Source of the DNA: Eudorina sp. 2006-703-Eu-15
Taxonomy: Eukaryota > Chlorophyta > Chlorophyceae > Chlamydomonadales > Volvocaceae
DNA length: 64,000 nt
Reading direction: 5' to 3'
NCBI GenBank assembly: GCA_003117195.1
Contig: BDSI01000006.1
Location: 939,501 to 1,003,500 of the forward strand
Each line of letters starts with the position of its first letter. The first letter of the stretch is position 1. Positions 47,205 through 57,423 of the stretch are shown one piece after another. A program made the translations under genes and the position numbers. Under the pieces are notes generated by a model. It did not search any database and was not told the origin of the DNA. It was given only the letters and a program-made list of their open reading frames with translations.

Positions 47205-48423
47205 CTGCAGGGATGGGCGGGGGATGTGGGTACTGTCACGACAGGGCGGCGGGGGCCGTGTGTTGGGCCGCGGTGTGCGTTGTGGCGCCTGGGCGGGCGG
47301 GGTCATAAGGGGCAGGGGCCGAGAGCCCAAACCGATGCGGCAACGGATGTGCCTGTCCTTTCATGCAGGTCAGGAGCCCTGATGCGGCAAAGCGCATTGC
47401 ACGGATACATCAGTGTGTGAGTGTTCGATGGGTGCGGCTCCCAACCACCCGAAGGGGCTTCCAACGTCTACCGTCGGATACCCCGCTTCCGGGCACTGTC
47501 GCAGGCCCCAGCGGCACGTCCGCAATCGCTCCCCCAAACACGCTGGTGACATAACACCGTTCGTGCGGGGCCTGACTACACGCCGGACCTCGCTCACAAT
47601 AGCTTTACGCATAAGGAATGCACTCCTCTTTATCGCAGTGCTGGCTTCATTTAGGATGCGTTGCTGCTCATCCGCGGATGGAAAAGCCGTATTATCCTGG
47701 ACATATGGAGGAAAACATATGAGGGCTTCGCAGCTGTTCGGGGGCCCAGAGTGGGACGATCCGAGGTGGTGTAGGAGAAGCTCCTACCATTTATGTTATC
47801 GACAGGGACTTGCAATGTATAGCACCTTGTTAATCAACTAATGCAGCTGATACTGCATTTCACGCTGCGTTTGGGTTTGCCTTCGTAGCGGAAGGTTCGC
47901 CAGTGTCAAGATGCGTTAAAGAACGCCGCAAAACATTCAATGTGCTTTTGATGAGCGAATATTTCCGATATCAGTTGATAGCGCCTCAGGAAGAACTGTA
48001 ACTCGTACAAACCGTCAGCCTCGACGTGTTGCAGGCGTGAGGCGTCCATGGTTTCGCTTGCAAATGTTATTGCCGAAGAAAAACACAATGCAAAGCCGCA
48101 TCACAACGATCGCGGGGCCAGGTATTTAAACTACAATTCCATCGACCAACTTGATTGTCTGCCGTCCAGTCGAAAATTTTAATTTCATATGCGCTCGTGC
48201 TCAGCTGAGCAGAGTTACATGGAGCATGTTTTATCGCGGACGGCCCTCGGTCAGCCCGGTAGGATGGAAACCCCGTAGCATTAGAATAACGACGAGTGAA
48301 AGAATTTGCCATGCTTTGCACACTTACAATGTGGAAACTCAGGGAAGCTATGCCCGACAGCCCCGACTGTTGTTTGGGGCATACCACACCGCACCCGTTG
48401 AACCGGTACCGGTACATGGTACA
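47205..48423. other. Presumed VPS35 5' region; first exon not recognised
   Basis: The acceptor before exon 47073-47204 (CCCTGCAG) shows that at least one more VPS35 exon lies to the right. I looked on the minus strand for the family's AFxMKRA-like segment and did not find it up to about 50 kb. From about 47.6 kb GC content falls clearly below that of the VPS35 introns. Confidence 0.4.
47906..48049 (-). CDS. Small open frame, 47 codons, unknown
   Basis: An ATG in good context (AACCATGGAC on the minus strand) opens a 47-residue frame, MDASRLQHVEADG...FFNAS, ending in TGA. The composition is protein-like (EADGLYELQFFLRRYQ), unlike the repeat-driven frames elsewhere. It does not resemble the VPS35 N-terminus. 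It could be an exon of an unrelated gene, an upstream ORF, or chance. Confidence 0.2.
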   Translation of the reverse strand: MDASRLQHVEADGLYELQFFLRRYQLISEIFAHQKHIECFAAFFNAS

Positions 48424-49406
48424 ATGGCCGAGCCTCTAGCAAAAAGCCGGAAGGTACAACTAGACAAAGCAGGATAGTAGGAAGTGACATTTTCCACTTA
48501 TACCCAGCCTATGAATGGTTCTGTAGATTATCTATAACTTCGACAGTTGGCAAACCCTGACGACCTAACGGCTCTGTGCGTCACTTGTTCGTGCAACACC
48601 ATTCCAGCTCCTCAGGGAAATTTTATGTAAGAACACCACACCACATCTACACGTTATTCCCATTATCCGCTGCTAACGTGTATTTCAGCAGGTGAGCGGT
48701 TGCCCAAGCGGACCGGGGTTTAGCCCAACCGGCCTCAGGGTGCCCGTTGCTTGCTCAGACTTTGATGTGGAATCTATTTGCTGGAGGCTTAAATTTTTGC
48801 ACGTTTTGAGCGGAGTATGCCTAGTCGGCTGTTTGTCACCATGTCGTCACTCAGCTTCGTTCGTCCCACGCTGACAGCGGTCTGGCACATACCGACCTGC
48901 AGGCACTGGAACTTCTCAAGGACTTGTCAAAAGCGTATCTGGTAAGATTTGTGTAAGCCTGCCTTGAACATTTTCATACGCGTTCGAGAACGACGGGGAA
49001 TTGCAAACCTGCAAGACAAGTCCATCCCTCTCCTCTAGTGCTCTGCTCCTAACGGTTCTTTATTCGTTGTCTATGAGCAGCAGCCCCCGGTGACGATTCT
49101 ACCATCGCTGCCTAACCTAGCCCAACCGGCCCTTCCTGGTTCCTGCCCGTACTCTTGCCGTCAGGCTTAAATCCTCTGCTGCCGCAGTTGCAAATGGTTT
49201 GCCCTATCTGCATTACGACGGCCCTCGTGGCGAACGCGCCTGCAATCGCGGCGAGCTTGGGTGGCGTGGCAGCCGTCAAGATGTGCCTTAACCGCAACCG
49301 GGCGCCCACTGCGCCTCAGCCAGTGGAAGACCGGGTGCGCACCAAGCAGCCGCGCACCCTAGTGGACCCAATTAAAGTAAACCGTTACGACGAGGCGGAG
49401 TGGTGA
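48424..49406 (+). CDS. Small CPIC-motif protein, three-exon model
   Basis: Proposed exons are 48424-48453 (MAEPLAKSRK), 48903-48941 (ALELLKDLSKAYL) and 49188-49406, all phase 0 with GT-AG borders. They give 95 residues. The last exon is the strongest part. It contains MVCPICITTALVANAP, a CxxC pair starting a hydrophobic segment of about 25 residues (probable membrane helix), then a basic tail ending YDEAEW. I do not recognise the family. TGTAA at 50027-50031 follows 620 bp after the stop. The two upstream exons are short and uncertain; translation might instead start at the ATG at 49194. Confidence 0.4.
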
Positions 49407-50026
49407 GGTGATTGAGAGGACGGCCAGTGTGTCACACTGCCAGAAAGCGGTTGTGCATATGTACGGCATTCATATCCGAAGGGAGCTTATACGCAGTGCT
49501 TGACGCGTCACGCTTGAACCTATGTACAAATCCAAAATGAGCTTGGACATTCTTTAGCAACCTATTGATTTCTGTGAATTGTTTCGGTACGGCACGGTTG
49601 TTTGAGCATTCCTGGTTCGTTGCGGATTCCTGACCGTTGGCACACTGATGATGGGTCTCTGCTGTCTTGAACGGAGAACTTATTGGATCGACATTGAAAG
49701 ATTTCATGACAGGACGGTGTGTTGTATATGACACTGTGTTTTACTGTTATGCGTTAGCTGCAGAAGGCTGCAGAGGACTAGCGTACGGAGGGTGGTTTTA
49801 CGTTGTATGCCGCTATTCTTTGCGTTGATTTCTCACCTCGAGATAACATTAGCTTGATGGGTGCAATCGGACGCGCTGGTTGATTACGGTTTGAGGCACG
49901 AGTCTATTGAGACACGTGCGGAAGTGTGCAGGATGACACAGCAAATTCTGCTTTTTGTACTGTACTATGCGCCGATTGATTTCAAGACATGTCATGTACA
50001 TGTTGCAGAAGAACAGTAATGAGTTA

Positions 50027-50031
50027 TGTAA
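50027..50031 (+). terminator. TGTAA poly(A) signal candidate (+ strand)
   Basis: Canonical green-algal poly(A) hexamer core, downstream of the small CPIC gene. Confidence 0.35.
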
Positions 50032-50044
50032 GCCCACTCGTACA

Positions 50045-50049
50045 TTACA
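50045..50049 (-). terminator. TGTAA poly(A) signal candidate (minus strand)
   Basis: TTACA on the + strand, 362 bp after the stop of the kinase gene; another lies at 50087-50091. The two convergent genes' signals are only about 15-60 bp apart. Confidence 0.4.
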
Positions 50050-50410
50050 TCGCAGCAAAACACACGCAGACCCTCCTGACCCGCAGTTACACGACGCGCG
50101 CAAAATTGTGATACCGTGATCACATCACAGTAGGTCGGAAAAACCCCATCATCGATGCTGTTATGACATGCACAAGCAGTCCTGAATACCATTTAAGTAC
50201 TGTCAGCATCACATCACTCACCCCACACTGCACATCGCTGTGCCCCCAAATCGCAGTCCCAACAGGCAGTCCGGTTCCCACACGTGGATGAATTGCATGG
50301 GGCTGTTATGCGTGCTGCGAGTGAAGGTGATCGCAACTCGCATGCTTCAGTGCAGCCACGGATACACGTCCTGTCCCATAACGGCCCCAAGGTCAAAAGC
50401 ATTGTGGCTT

Positions 50411-53400
50411 TCACTTCTTTGGTGCACCGACGGTGTCCAAAACATCCTTCACGCTCTCGTAAACATCCTCAGGTGATGCCACAGCACTGATCACGTGACA
50501 TAAGCTGCGCTCCAGGTAGTGGTCCTTCACCGGCAGCGACTGCTCTAGGAAGGTCCGGAAGCGCTTGCGGATCGTCTCCGCGTTGTCATCGCTGCGGCCG
50601 CTGGTCTCCCCGCGCTTGAGCAGCCGCTTCTCCATCTCCTCCTCCGGGCAGTCAAAGAACAGAACCGCCTTGCAAGGCATGATCGAGCTCTCAAACTGCT
50701 CCGCCTGGTCCAGCGCCCGCGGGAAGCCGTCAATCAGGAAGAACTTGCCGCCACTCTCAATCATCGCCTTCTTCAGCAGGTTGAGTGTCACGGCGAAGGG
50801 CACCAGCTTGCCCTCGCGCATGAGCTCCTCGCATTTCTTGCCCACTACGCTGCCGCTCTTGACCTCCGCGCGCAGCAGGTCGCCCGCACTGAGGTGCACG
50901 CACTCGTAGTCTTCCTTAATCTTATCACACTGTGTGCCCTTTCCGCTGCCGGGCCCACCCAGCACGAAGACGATTTGGGTATCATCTGGCAGGCTCCCCT
51001 CCACCGGTGGCAACGCAATTTCCTGTGGACACGATGTGTAAAACGAGCCGGACGAGAAGCATTAGCATTGCAGGGCTGCTATTTGGTCCAGAGCCACAAT
51101 TATTCCATGGGCTGGCGCCCGGTCACTGCTCGGCCTGCTGTCGGCCTTCCAGGTTAAGGCCAAGCCCAGCCCGCGCAATCCTCAATTCTTCCGATTAAGG
51201 TAAGTGCTACACAGGCTTTGTGCAGCACACTGTTTCGACACCAACGAGAGTGCCACCAGCATGAACATGTGCCTAAACAATACTTACGTCGGACTTCCTT
51301 GGCGCCGGGAAGGAGTCCAGCACCTTCTTGACCACCTCAAACACTTCCCCGGGCGGCGGTACGGCGCTGATGACGTGGCATTTGCTCTGCGCCAGGTAGT
51401 GGTCCTTCACCGGCAGTGACTGCTCCAGGAAGGTCCGGAAGCGCTTGCGGATCGTCTCCGCGTTGTCATCGCTGCGGCCGCTGGTCTCCCCGCGCTTGAG
51501 CAGCCGCTTCTCCATCTCCTCCTCCGGGCAGTCAAAGAACAGAACCGCCTTGCAAGGCATGATCGAGCTCTCAAACTCCTGCGCCTGGTCCAGCGCCCGC
51601 GGGAAGCCGTCAATCAGGAAGAACTTGCCGCCGCTCTCAATCATCGCCTTCTTGAGGAGACCCAACGTCACGGCGAAGGGCACCAGCTTGCCCTCGCGCA
51701 TGAGCTCCTCGCACTGTTTGCCGACCTCGCTGCCGCTCTTTACCTCCGCTCGCAGCAGGTCGCCCGCGCTGAGGTGGGTGCATTCGTACTCCTCCAGGAT
51801 CTGCGCGCACTGGGTGCCCTTTCCGCTGCCGGGCCCACCCAGCACGAAGATGATCTGGGTGTCCGCCGGCAGGCCACCGGTTGCTTGCGGCAGCGCGGAC
51901 TCCTGTGAGTATACGGCACGGTAACGGTAGGAGTACGACACATCGGTCGTGATATGGGTGGATTAATGTTCGGACGAGTTGCCGGGAACAGAGCTATGTG
52001 ACAACAGGGTAATCCACTTAGCTAGATGTATGCTAGCAGGCAAAGCAGTCTCGCAGGCTCACAGGAAGTGTCATTTAGCACAGGATTACGATTTGTACTA
52101 CACAGCTCGCCACAATTGACATTTGCAAGGGGTATACCAGCGTACTTCGATTCACAGCACCACATCGAGGTCCAGCAATACTCCGATGCTGCCACAATCC
52201 CGAACTGACTCACCTTCTCCGGCGCGTTGAGCTGGGTAAGCACGGACTTCACATTCTCGTACACGGCATCTGGCGGCTGCACAGCGCTGATAACGTGGCA
52301 TTTGCTCTGCGCCAGGTAGTGGTCCTTCACCGGCAGTGACTGCTCCAGGAAGGTCCGGAAGCGCTTGCGGATCGTCTCCGCGTTGTCATCGCTGCGGCCG
52401 CTGGTCTCCCCGCGCTTGAGCAGCCGCTTCTCCATCTCCTCCTCCGGGCAGTCAAAGAACAGAACCGCCTTGCAAGGCATGATCGAGCTCTCAAACTGCT
52501 CCGCCTGATCCAGCGCCCGCGGGAAGCCGTCAATCAGGAAGAACTTGCCGCCACTCTCAATCATCGCCTTCTTCAGCAGGTTGAGTGTCACGGCGAAGGG
52601 CACCAGCTTGCCCTCGCGCATGAGCTCCTCGCATTTCTTGCCCACTACGCTGCCGCTCTTGACCTCCGCGCGCAGCAGGTCGCCCGCGCTGAGGTGCACG
52701 CACTCGTAGTCTTCCTTAATCTTATCACACTGTGTGCCCTTTCCGCTGCCGGGCCCACCCAGCACGAAGATGATTTGGGCATCGGCCGGCAGGCTCCCCT
52801 CCACTGGCGGCAGCGCAAAGACCTGCAACGGGACGCCGGACGGAGACGGTTGGAATGGGTTGCTTGTCAGATTATAACAGCGGACACATCGAAAGACACT
52901 ACATGTACACTGCGGCTCGAAAGAACCTCGCCCGAGGTTCGTCATATTCAACGGCATGCCCACGTTATTGAGCTGTGAAGTGCGCCAAGGTATAGGTTGA
53001 CCCAAGGTGCATCAAAGCAGGCTTACGGTTACGGGCGTGCACGTACAACAACTTCTTTTGACTCCATAATCGAGTTATTGACATCCAAGCCCGCATTTGT
53101 TGCGTCTTGCAACGTGCACGTTTAACGAACGCCTTGCGTGAACGCAGTGCTGCGAGATCGAATGCTCCATGCCGGATAAGGGCTTCCGAGGGTTCGTGCC
53201 GTACATCCACGCCCGGAACGTCGAAGGACAAGCCACAAAAGACGGAGGACGATTAGGAACTTGCTTCGTGCAAGCCAACATGACCAAACGAAACACGTTG
53301 CATCGGATACAGAAGGCACTCCGAAGCCCCTCGTCGGAGGCAGAATCAGGTCAGTAGGCATTCCTGATGCAAGCATTTCACTGACCTCAGGCTTCTTGGG

Positions 53401-54861
53401 CGCCTCCAGAGCAGCGAGCACCTTTTTCACCTGCTCGAACACTTCCCCGGGCGGCGGTACCGCGCTGATTTCGTAGCACTTGCCCTGGCACAAGTAGTGG
53501 TCCTTCACCGGCAGCGACTGCTCCAGGAACGTCTTAAAGCGTTTCCGGATCGTCTCCGCGTTGTCATCGCTGCGGCCGCTGGTCTCCCCGCGCTTGAGCA
53601 GCCGCTTCTCCATCTCCTCCTCCGGGCAGTCAAAGAACAGAACCGCCTTGCAAGGCATGATCGAGCTCTCAAACTGCTGCGCCTGGTCCAGCGCCCGCGG
53701 GAAGCCATCAATCAGGAAGAATTTGCCACCGCTCTCGATCATCGCCTTCTTCAGCAAGTTGAGTGTCACGGCGAAGGGCACCAGCTTGCCCTCGCGCATG
53801 AGCTCCTCGCATTTCTTGCCCACCACGCTGCCGCTCTTAACCTCCGCACGGAGCAGGTCGCCTGCGCTGAGGTGGGTGCATTCGTACTCCTCCAGGATCT
53901 GCGCGCACTGCGTGCCCTTTCCGCTGCCCGGCCCTCCCAGCACGAAGATGATCTGGGTGTCCGCCGGCAGGCTCCCTTCCACCGGTGGCAGGTCGATGCC
54001 CTGCGACCCATGGGTCACACTGATACGGTTAACAAACGACTTAATGTAATGTACCGCGTTGATCACCTTCATCGTCAAGGAGCTGCCGACTGCATGGCGA
54101 ATTATTTTATGTTGGTATGCGTGTAGCCGGTGAAATCAGAAACATTCCCTAGGCGCGCAGGTTGTTTCAATACATGCATGTGAAATGGTCCATATGCCCG
54201 AACACACATGCAAACCACTACTGCGGGAAGCACCACTGGGTTTGGTTTCTACCTTGGTTGGAGCGTTACAGCCGTCCAGAATCTTCTTGACGCTGTCGTA
54301 CACAACATCTGGGTGTGCGACGGCACTGATGACATGGCACACATTCCGCTGTTGATAGTGGTCCTTCACCGGCAGCGACTGCTCCAGGAACGTCTTAAAG
54401 CGTTTCCGGATCGTCTCCGCGTTGTCATCGCTGCGGCCGCTGGTCTCCCCGCGCTTGAGCAGCCGCTTCTCCATCTCCTCCTCCGGGCAGTCAAAGAACA
54501 GAACCGCCTTGCAAGGCATGATCGAGCTCTCAAACTGCTCCGCCTGGTCCAGCGCCCGCGGGAAGCCATCAATCAGGAAGAATTTGCCACCGCTCTCAAT
54601 CATCGCCTTCTTCAGCAAGTTGAGTGTCACGGCGAAGGGCACCAGCTTGCCCTCGCGCATGAGCTCCTCGCATTTCTTGCCCACCACGCTGCCGCTCTTG
54701 ACCTCCGCACGGAGCAGGTCCCCCGCGCTAAGGTGCACGACATCGTAGTCTTGCTTCACCTTATCGCACTGCGTTCCCTTTCCGCTTCCGGGTCCACCAA
54801 GGACAAACACGATCTGCGCATCTGCAGGCAGGCTTCCTTCTACTGGTGGCAGCGCGAAGTC
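50411..54861 (-). CDS. Multidomain NMP (UMP-CMP/adenylate) kinase, five tandem domains
   Basis: Five exons each encode one complete kinase domain of 203-205 residues: 54253-54861, 53386-54000, 52214-52822, 51288-51902 and 50411-51022 (ending APKK-stop). All borders are phase 0 GT-AG. Each domain has the P-loop GGPGSGKGTQC, the NMP-binding HLSAGDLLRAEV, LIDGFPRALDQA, FFDCPEEEMEKRL, the LID segment KRGETSGRSDDN and ETIRKRF, with no catalytic residue visibly lost. The signature is closest to plant UMP-CMP kinases, which transfer phosphate from ATP to UMP/CMP. Tandem kinase proteins of this type supply nucleotides along cilia in green algae; FAP42 of the central pair is one possibility, but identity is not established. 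Domain linkers are only 10-15 residues. Exons further 5' are likely (see 55028). Confidence 0.85.
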
Positions 54862-55027
54862 CTGCAATCCAAGTAAATTCTATTTTAGCCGAAGCTGGAA
54901 ATCAACACCGACCGAATCATATTCATGCAACTTGCATCTTGTAATTTTCACTATATGCCTTGTCGACAGCGTTGACAGCGACGTCCGACTTGCCTGCCAT
55001 CCCTGCAGTTTCCCTCCCAACGCTCAC

Positions 55028-55096
55028 CTCAGTTGCTTTGGCAGTTTTACTAGCCATGTCTGCTACCTTTTTCTCGACAGGATTTGGTGGGGACGC
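55028..55096 (-). CDS. Candidate 5' exon of the tandem kinase gene
   Basis: A 23-codon open segment (ASPPNPVEKKVADMASKTAK...E) with acceptor CCAGCAG and donor GTGAGC, phase 0 at both ends like the kinase exons that follow. It would be a basic linker before the first domain. Short, so weak evidence; no start codon or further exons are recognised upstream. Confidence 0.3.
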
Positions 55097-57423
55097 CTGC
55101 TGGCACAACAGCAACGCAAACGCTCATATGGCATGTCGCCGTAGGATCTCCGGTCAAGCAGCTTACCGCGTTACTAGCACCGCAACCCATTGTCAGTACA
55201 ACCTAGGTGGTTGATTACTGGGTCGGCGGGCGGTGAGCCAGAGGCCTCGCGCAAGACTACCCACAAGAACGTCGTCAACGTCGCAGGTACAACACTGTTT
55301 AGATCTGTAACAGATGACAGATTCATCGAATAGCAGTATGATTTGCGTCTATTACCCCCTGGTCACCTTGCCTCACCCCTTCGTACGTACGTCTCTGCTT
55401 CGAATGAACGTCAATGGCGAGGTAAACCAACTAGTGTCATAATTGCAATTGTCACAGTAACTTGCAAAATGTTTGCAAATTCTACTTCATGACAATGCCC
55501 AACGTTACTTGGTAGGGTGGGCCTCTTGCGATATATCCTGTCTTGCTTTTTAGCTTTCCTAGCCTTGGTCATGAATGTCAAGGAGAAGGTTGGGCTGCTT
55601 GGGCTGCGCCCCGCAAGTGCGGGGCCAGAGGTGAGACTATTCATAGTCCAGAGCCCGGGAAGGGTTCCGCTCTTTGCATGATGTTTATTGTTGCAATACA
55701 AAGCCTTCTTAGCTCTTTGGCATAAACCTCTCAGAATGACCTGCCGCGGCACGTTGGAGCCATTTTGAGCCATTTTGTAACCACCAAGCGGGCGGGGACA
55801 GACGAACGCGCAAAACTTAAAAAACACATAACACTTACTGGGTCTCTTTGATAGAATTCAGATATGATAATGGATTGCAACTGGGTTTGTCGACTCCGAC
55901 AACCCGCTCTCTGGGTTGGGCGTCCTGTCAACGCCCATAAGCACGAGCCTGAAGTCCAGATTGCTCCTGCCTAAATGTTAATCTGCGGCACGCTACCAGT
56001 GTGCTGCCAACATTGTGGCGTCCGGGACCCGCAACAACGGCGTCACAGGGCCTGCCCCAACCACCGCCATCGGCACAGGTTCCTTACAACGCACTCCATG
56101 ACAAGCGTGCATCTCCATTGTCTCATCACTGAAACATTCATCGACAGAAACAATAGTTTAATTAGTCGCGCTATTGTCGTATCCTCTGCACTAGGGTCGG
56201 AACAGATGGCATGCAACTGTCGAAAGGGGACGAAATCCAAAATTATCGGGCAGCCAACCGGTAAGGCTGCTCCCATTGTGCGCCTATGTTAAACCCTTTG
56301 GGTTGGGTCTCCCAATGCATGGGCCCGGCAAGCCCAGGTTCGCACCCACTCGCACATCTACCTCCCCCCACCGCCGTTGCACAACTCCTTTCATGGCCTG
56401 CCTTATCCTGCCGACGTTGCGGCCGGGGGCATGTCTTCCGTCAGTACGGCCGCCGCTCACGTGTGGCCGTTGGCTTGTGCCCCCTCGTTTACCCCTCCTG
56501 CCCCTCTTGCATCGCGGGCACCTTGTGAACCCATGTGGGTCAGGTGTGACGAATCCCGCAAGGGGCCCCCGGGCGCAGCTGGGCGCCCCCACAGTGCCGT
56601 GACGTGCCGTGGCGCGACCTGACCTGACATTGCCTGCTCGGGGCTGATGGGGCTGAAAGGGGTGGAGGGTTGAGGGGGGCCCAGGGCGAGCTGCCCCCGC
56701 TGCGGCCGGCCCCCGCCAAGGCTGGTGCTAGGCGACAGCGCGACACCCACACAGTGACAGCGGCCCGAAAGCCCGGTATCCTCTCTTTGCGCCGTTGATC
56801 CATGGCACAACCCCCCTTTTCCGTTGACCGGCGGGTGGGGCGGACTAAGGCGTGTGGGCGCGCGGCCGAGTGTGTGTGTGGGGTAACCCCACCAGCACTT
56901 TACAGAGAATAGTGCATGAGGGCGCGCTGCGCAGGCGCCACAGCTCTCTCCGCCCCCGTATTCGCGTGCGTGCGGTGTGGGGTTTTCGGTGCCTGTCTCT
57001 GCTTTCTCTGCCGTCAATGTGTTTGGCCCTGGGCATGGGTGGATGAGCGCCTGCCACGTTGACAGCCACCGTGTGCAAGCCCGCCGGCGTAGTAAGCGGC
57101 CCTACCCACTGCCCGCCCTCCTGAGCACCGCCCTCCTGAGCACCGCCACACCACTTCAACCTCGAAGTCCGCCTCACGGTCGCCACCACCACCCGCAAAC
57201 GCCTCCTGCTGCCCTCCTTGTGTCCCGTTCCCTCTCACTCCTCACGTCGCGCGCTGTACAGCGCCCCACACCACGCGCCGGCCCGTACCACAGCCCCAAC
57301 CCGTCATCTCTCGGGCCAACCCACAATAAACCAACACAACCCACGGCATCTCAACCTCCCGGAGCTCCCTCAAGAACTCGCGTCTCCCCTGCCCCGCCTC
57401 GCCCGGCAACCCCTCCCTCGCAG
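55097..57423. other. Intergenic or 5' regions, nothing recognised
   Basis: Bases 55097-56280 are relatively AT-rich and 56280-57423 GC-rich. They should hold the divergent promoters of the minus-strand kinase gene and the + strand coiled-coil gene. Open frames on both strands lack protein-like character. Confidence 0.4.

Noticed and set aside
47641..47660. MKPAL-like minus-strand segment considered as the missing VPS35 first exon
   Set aside because: A stop codon directly precedes the ATG and no donor site follows in a suitable phase.
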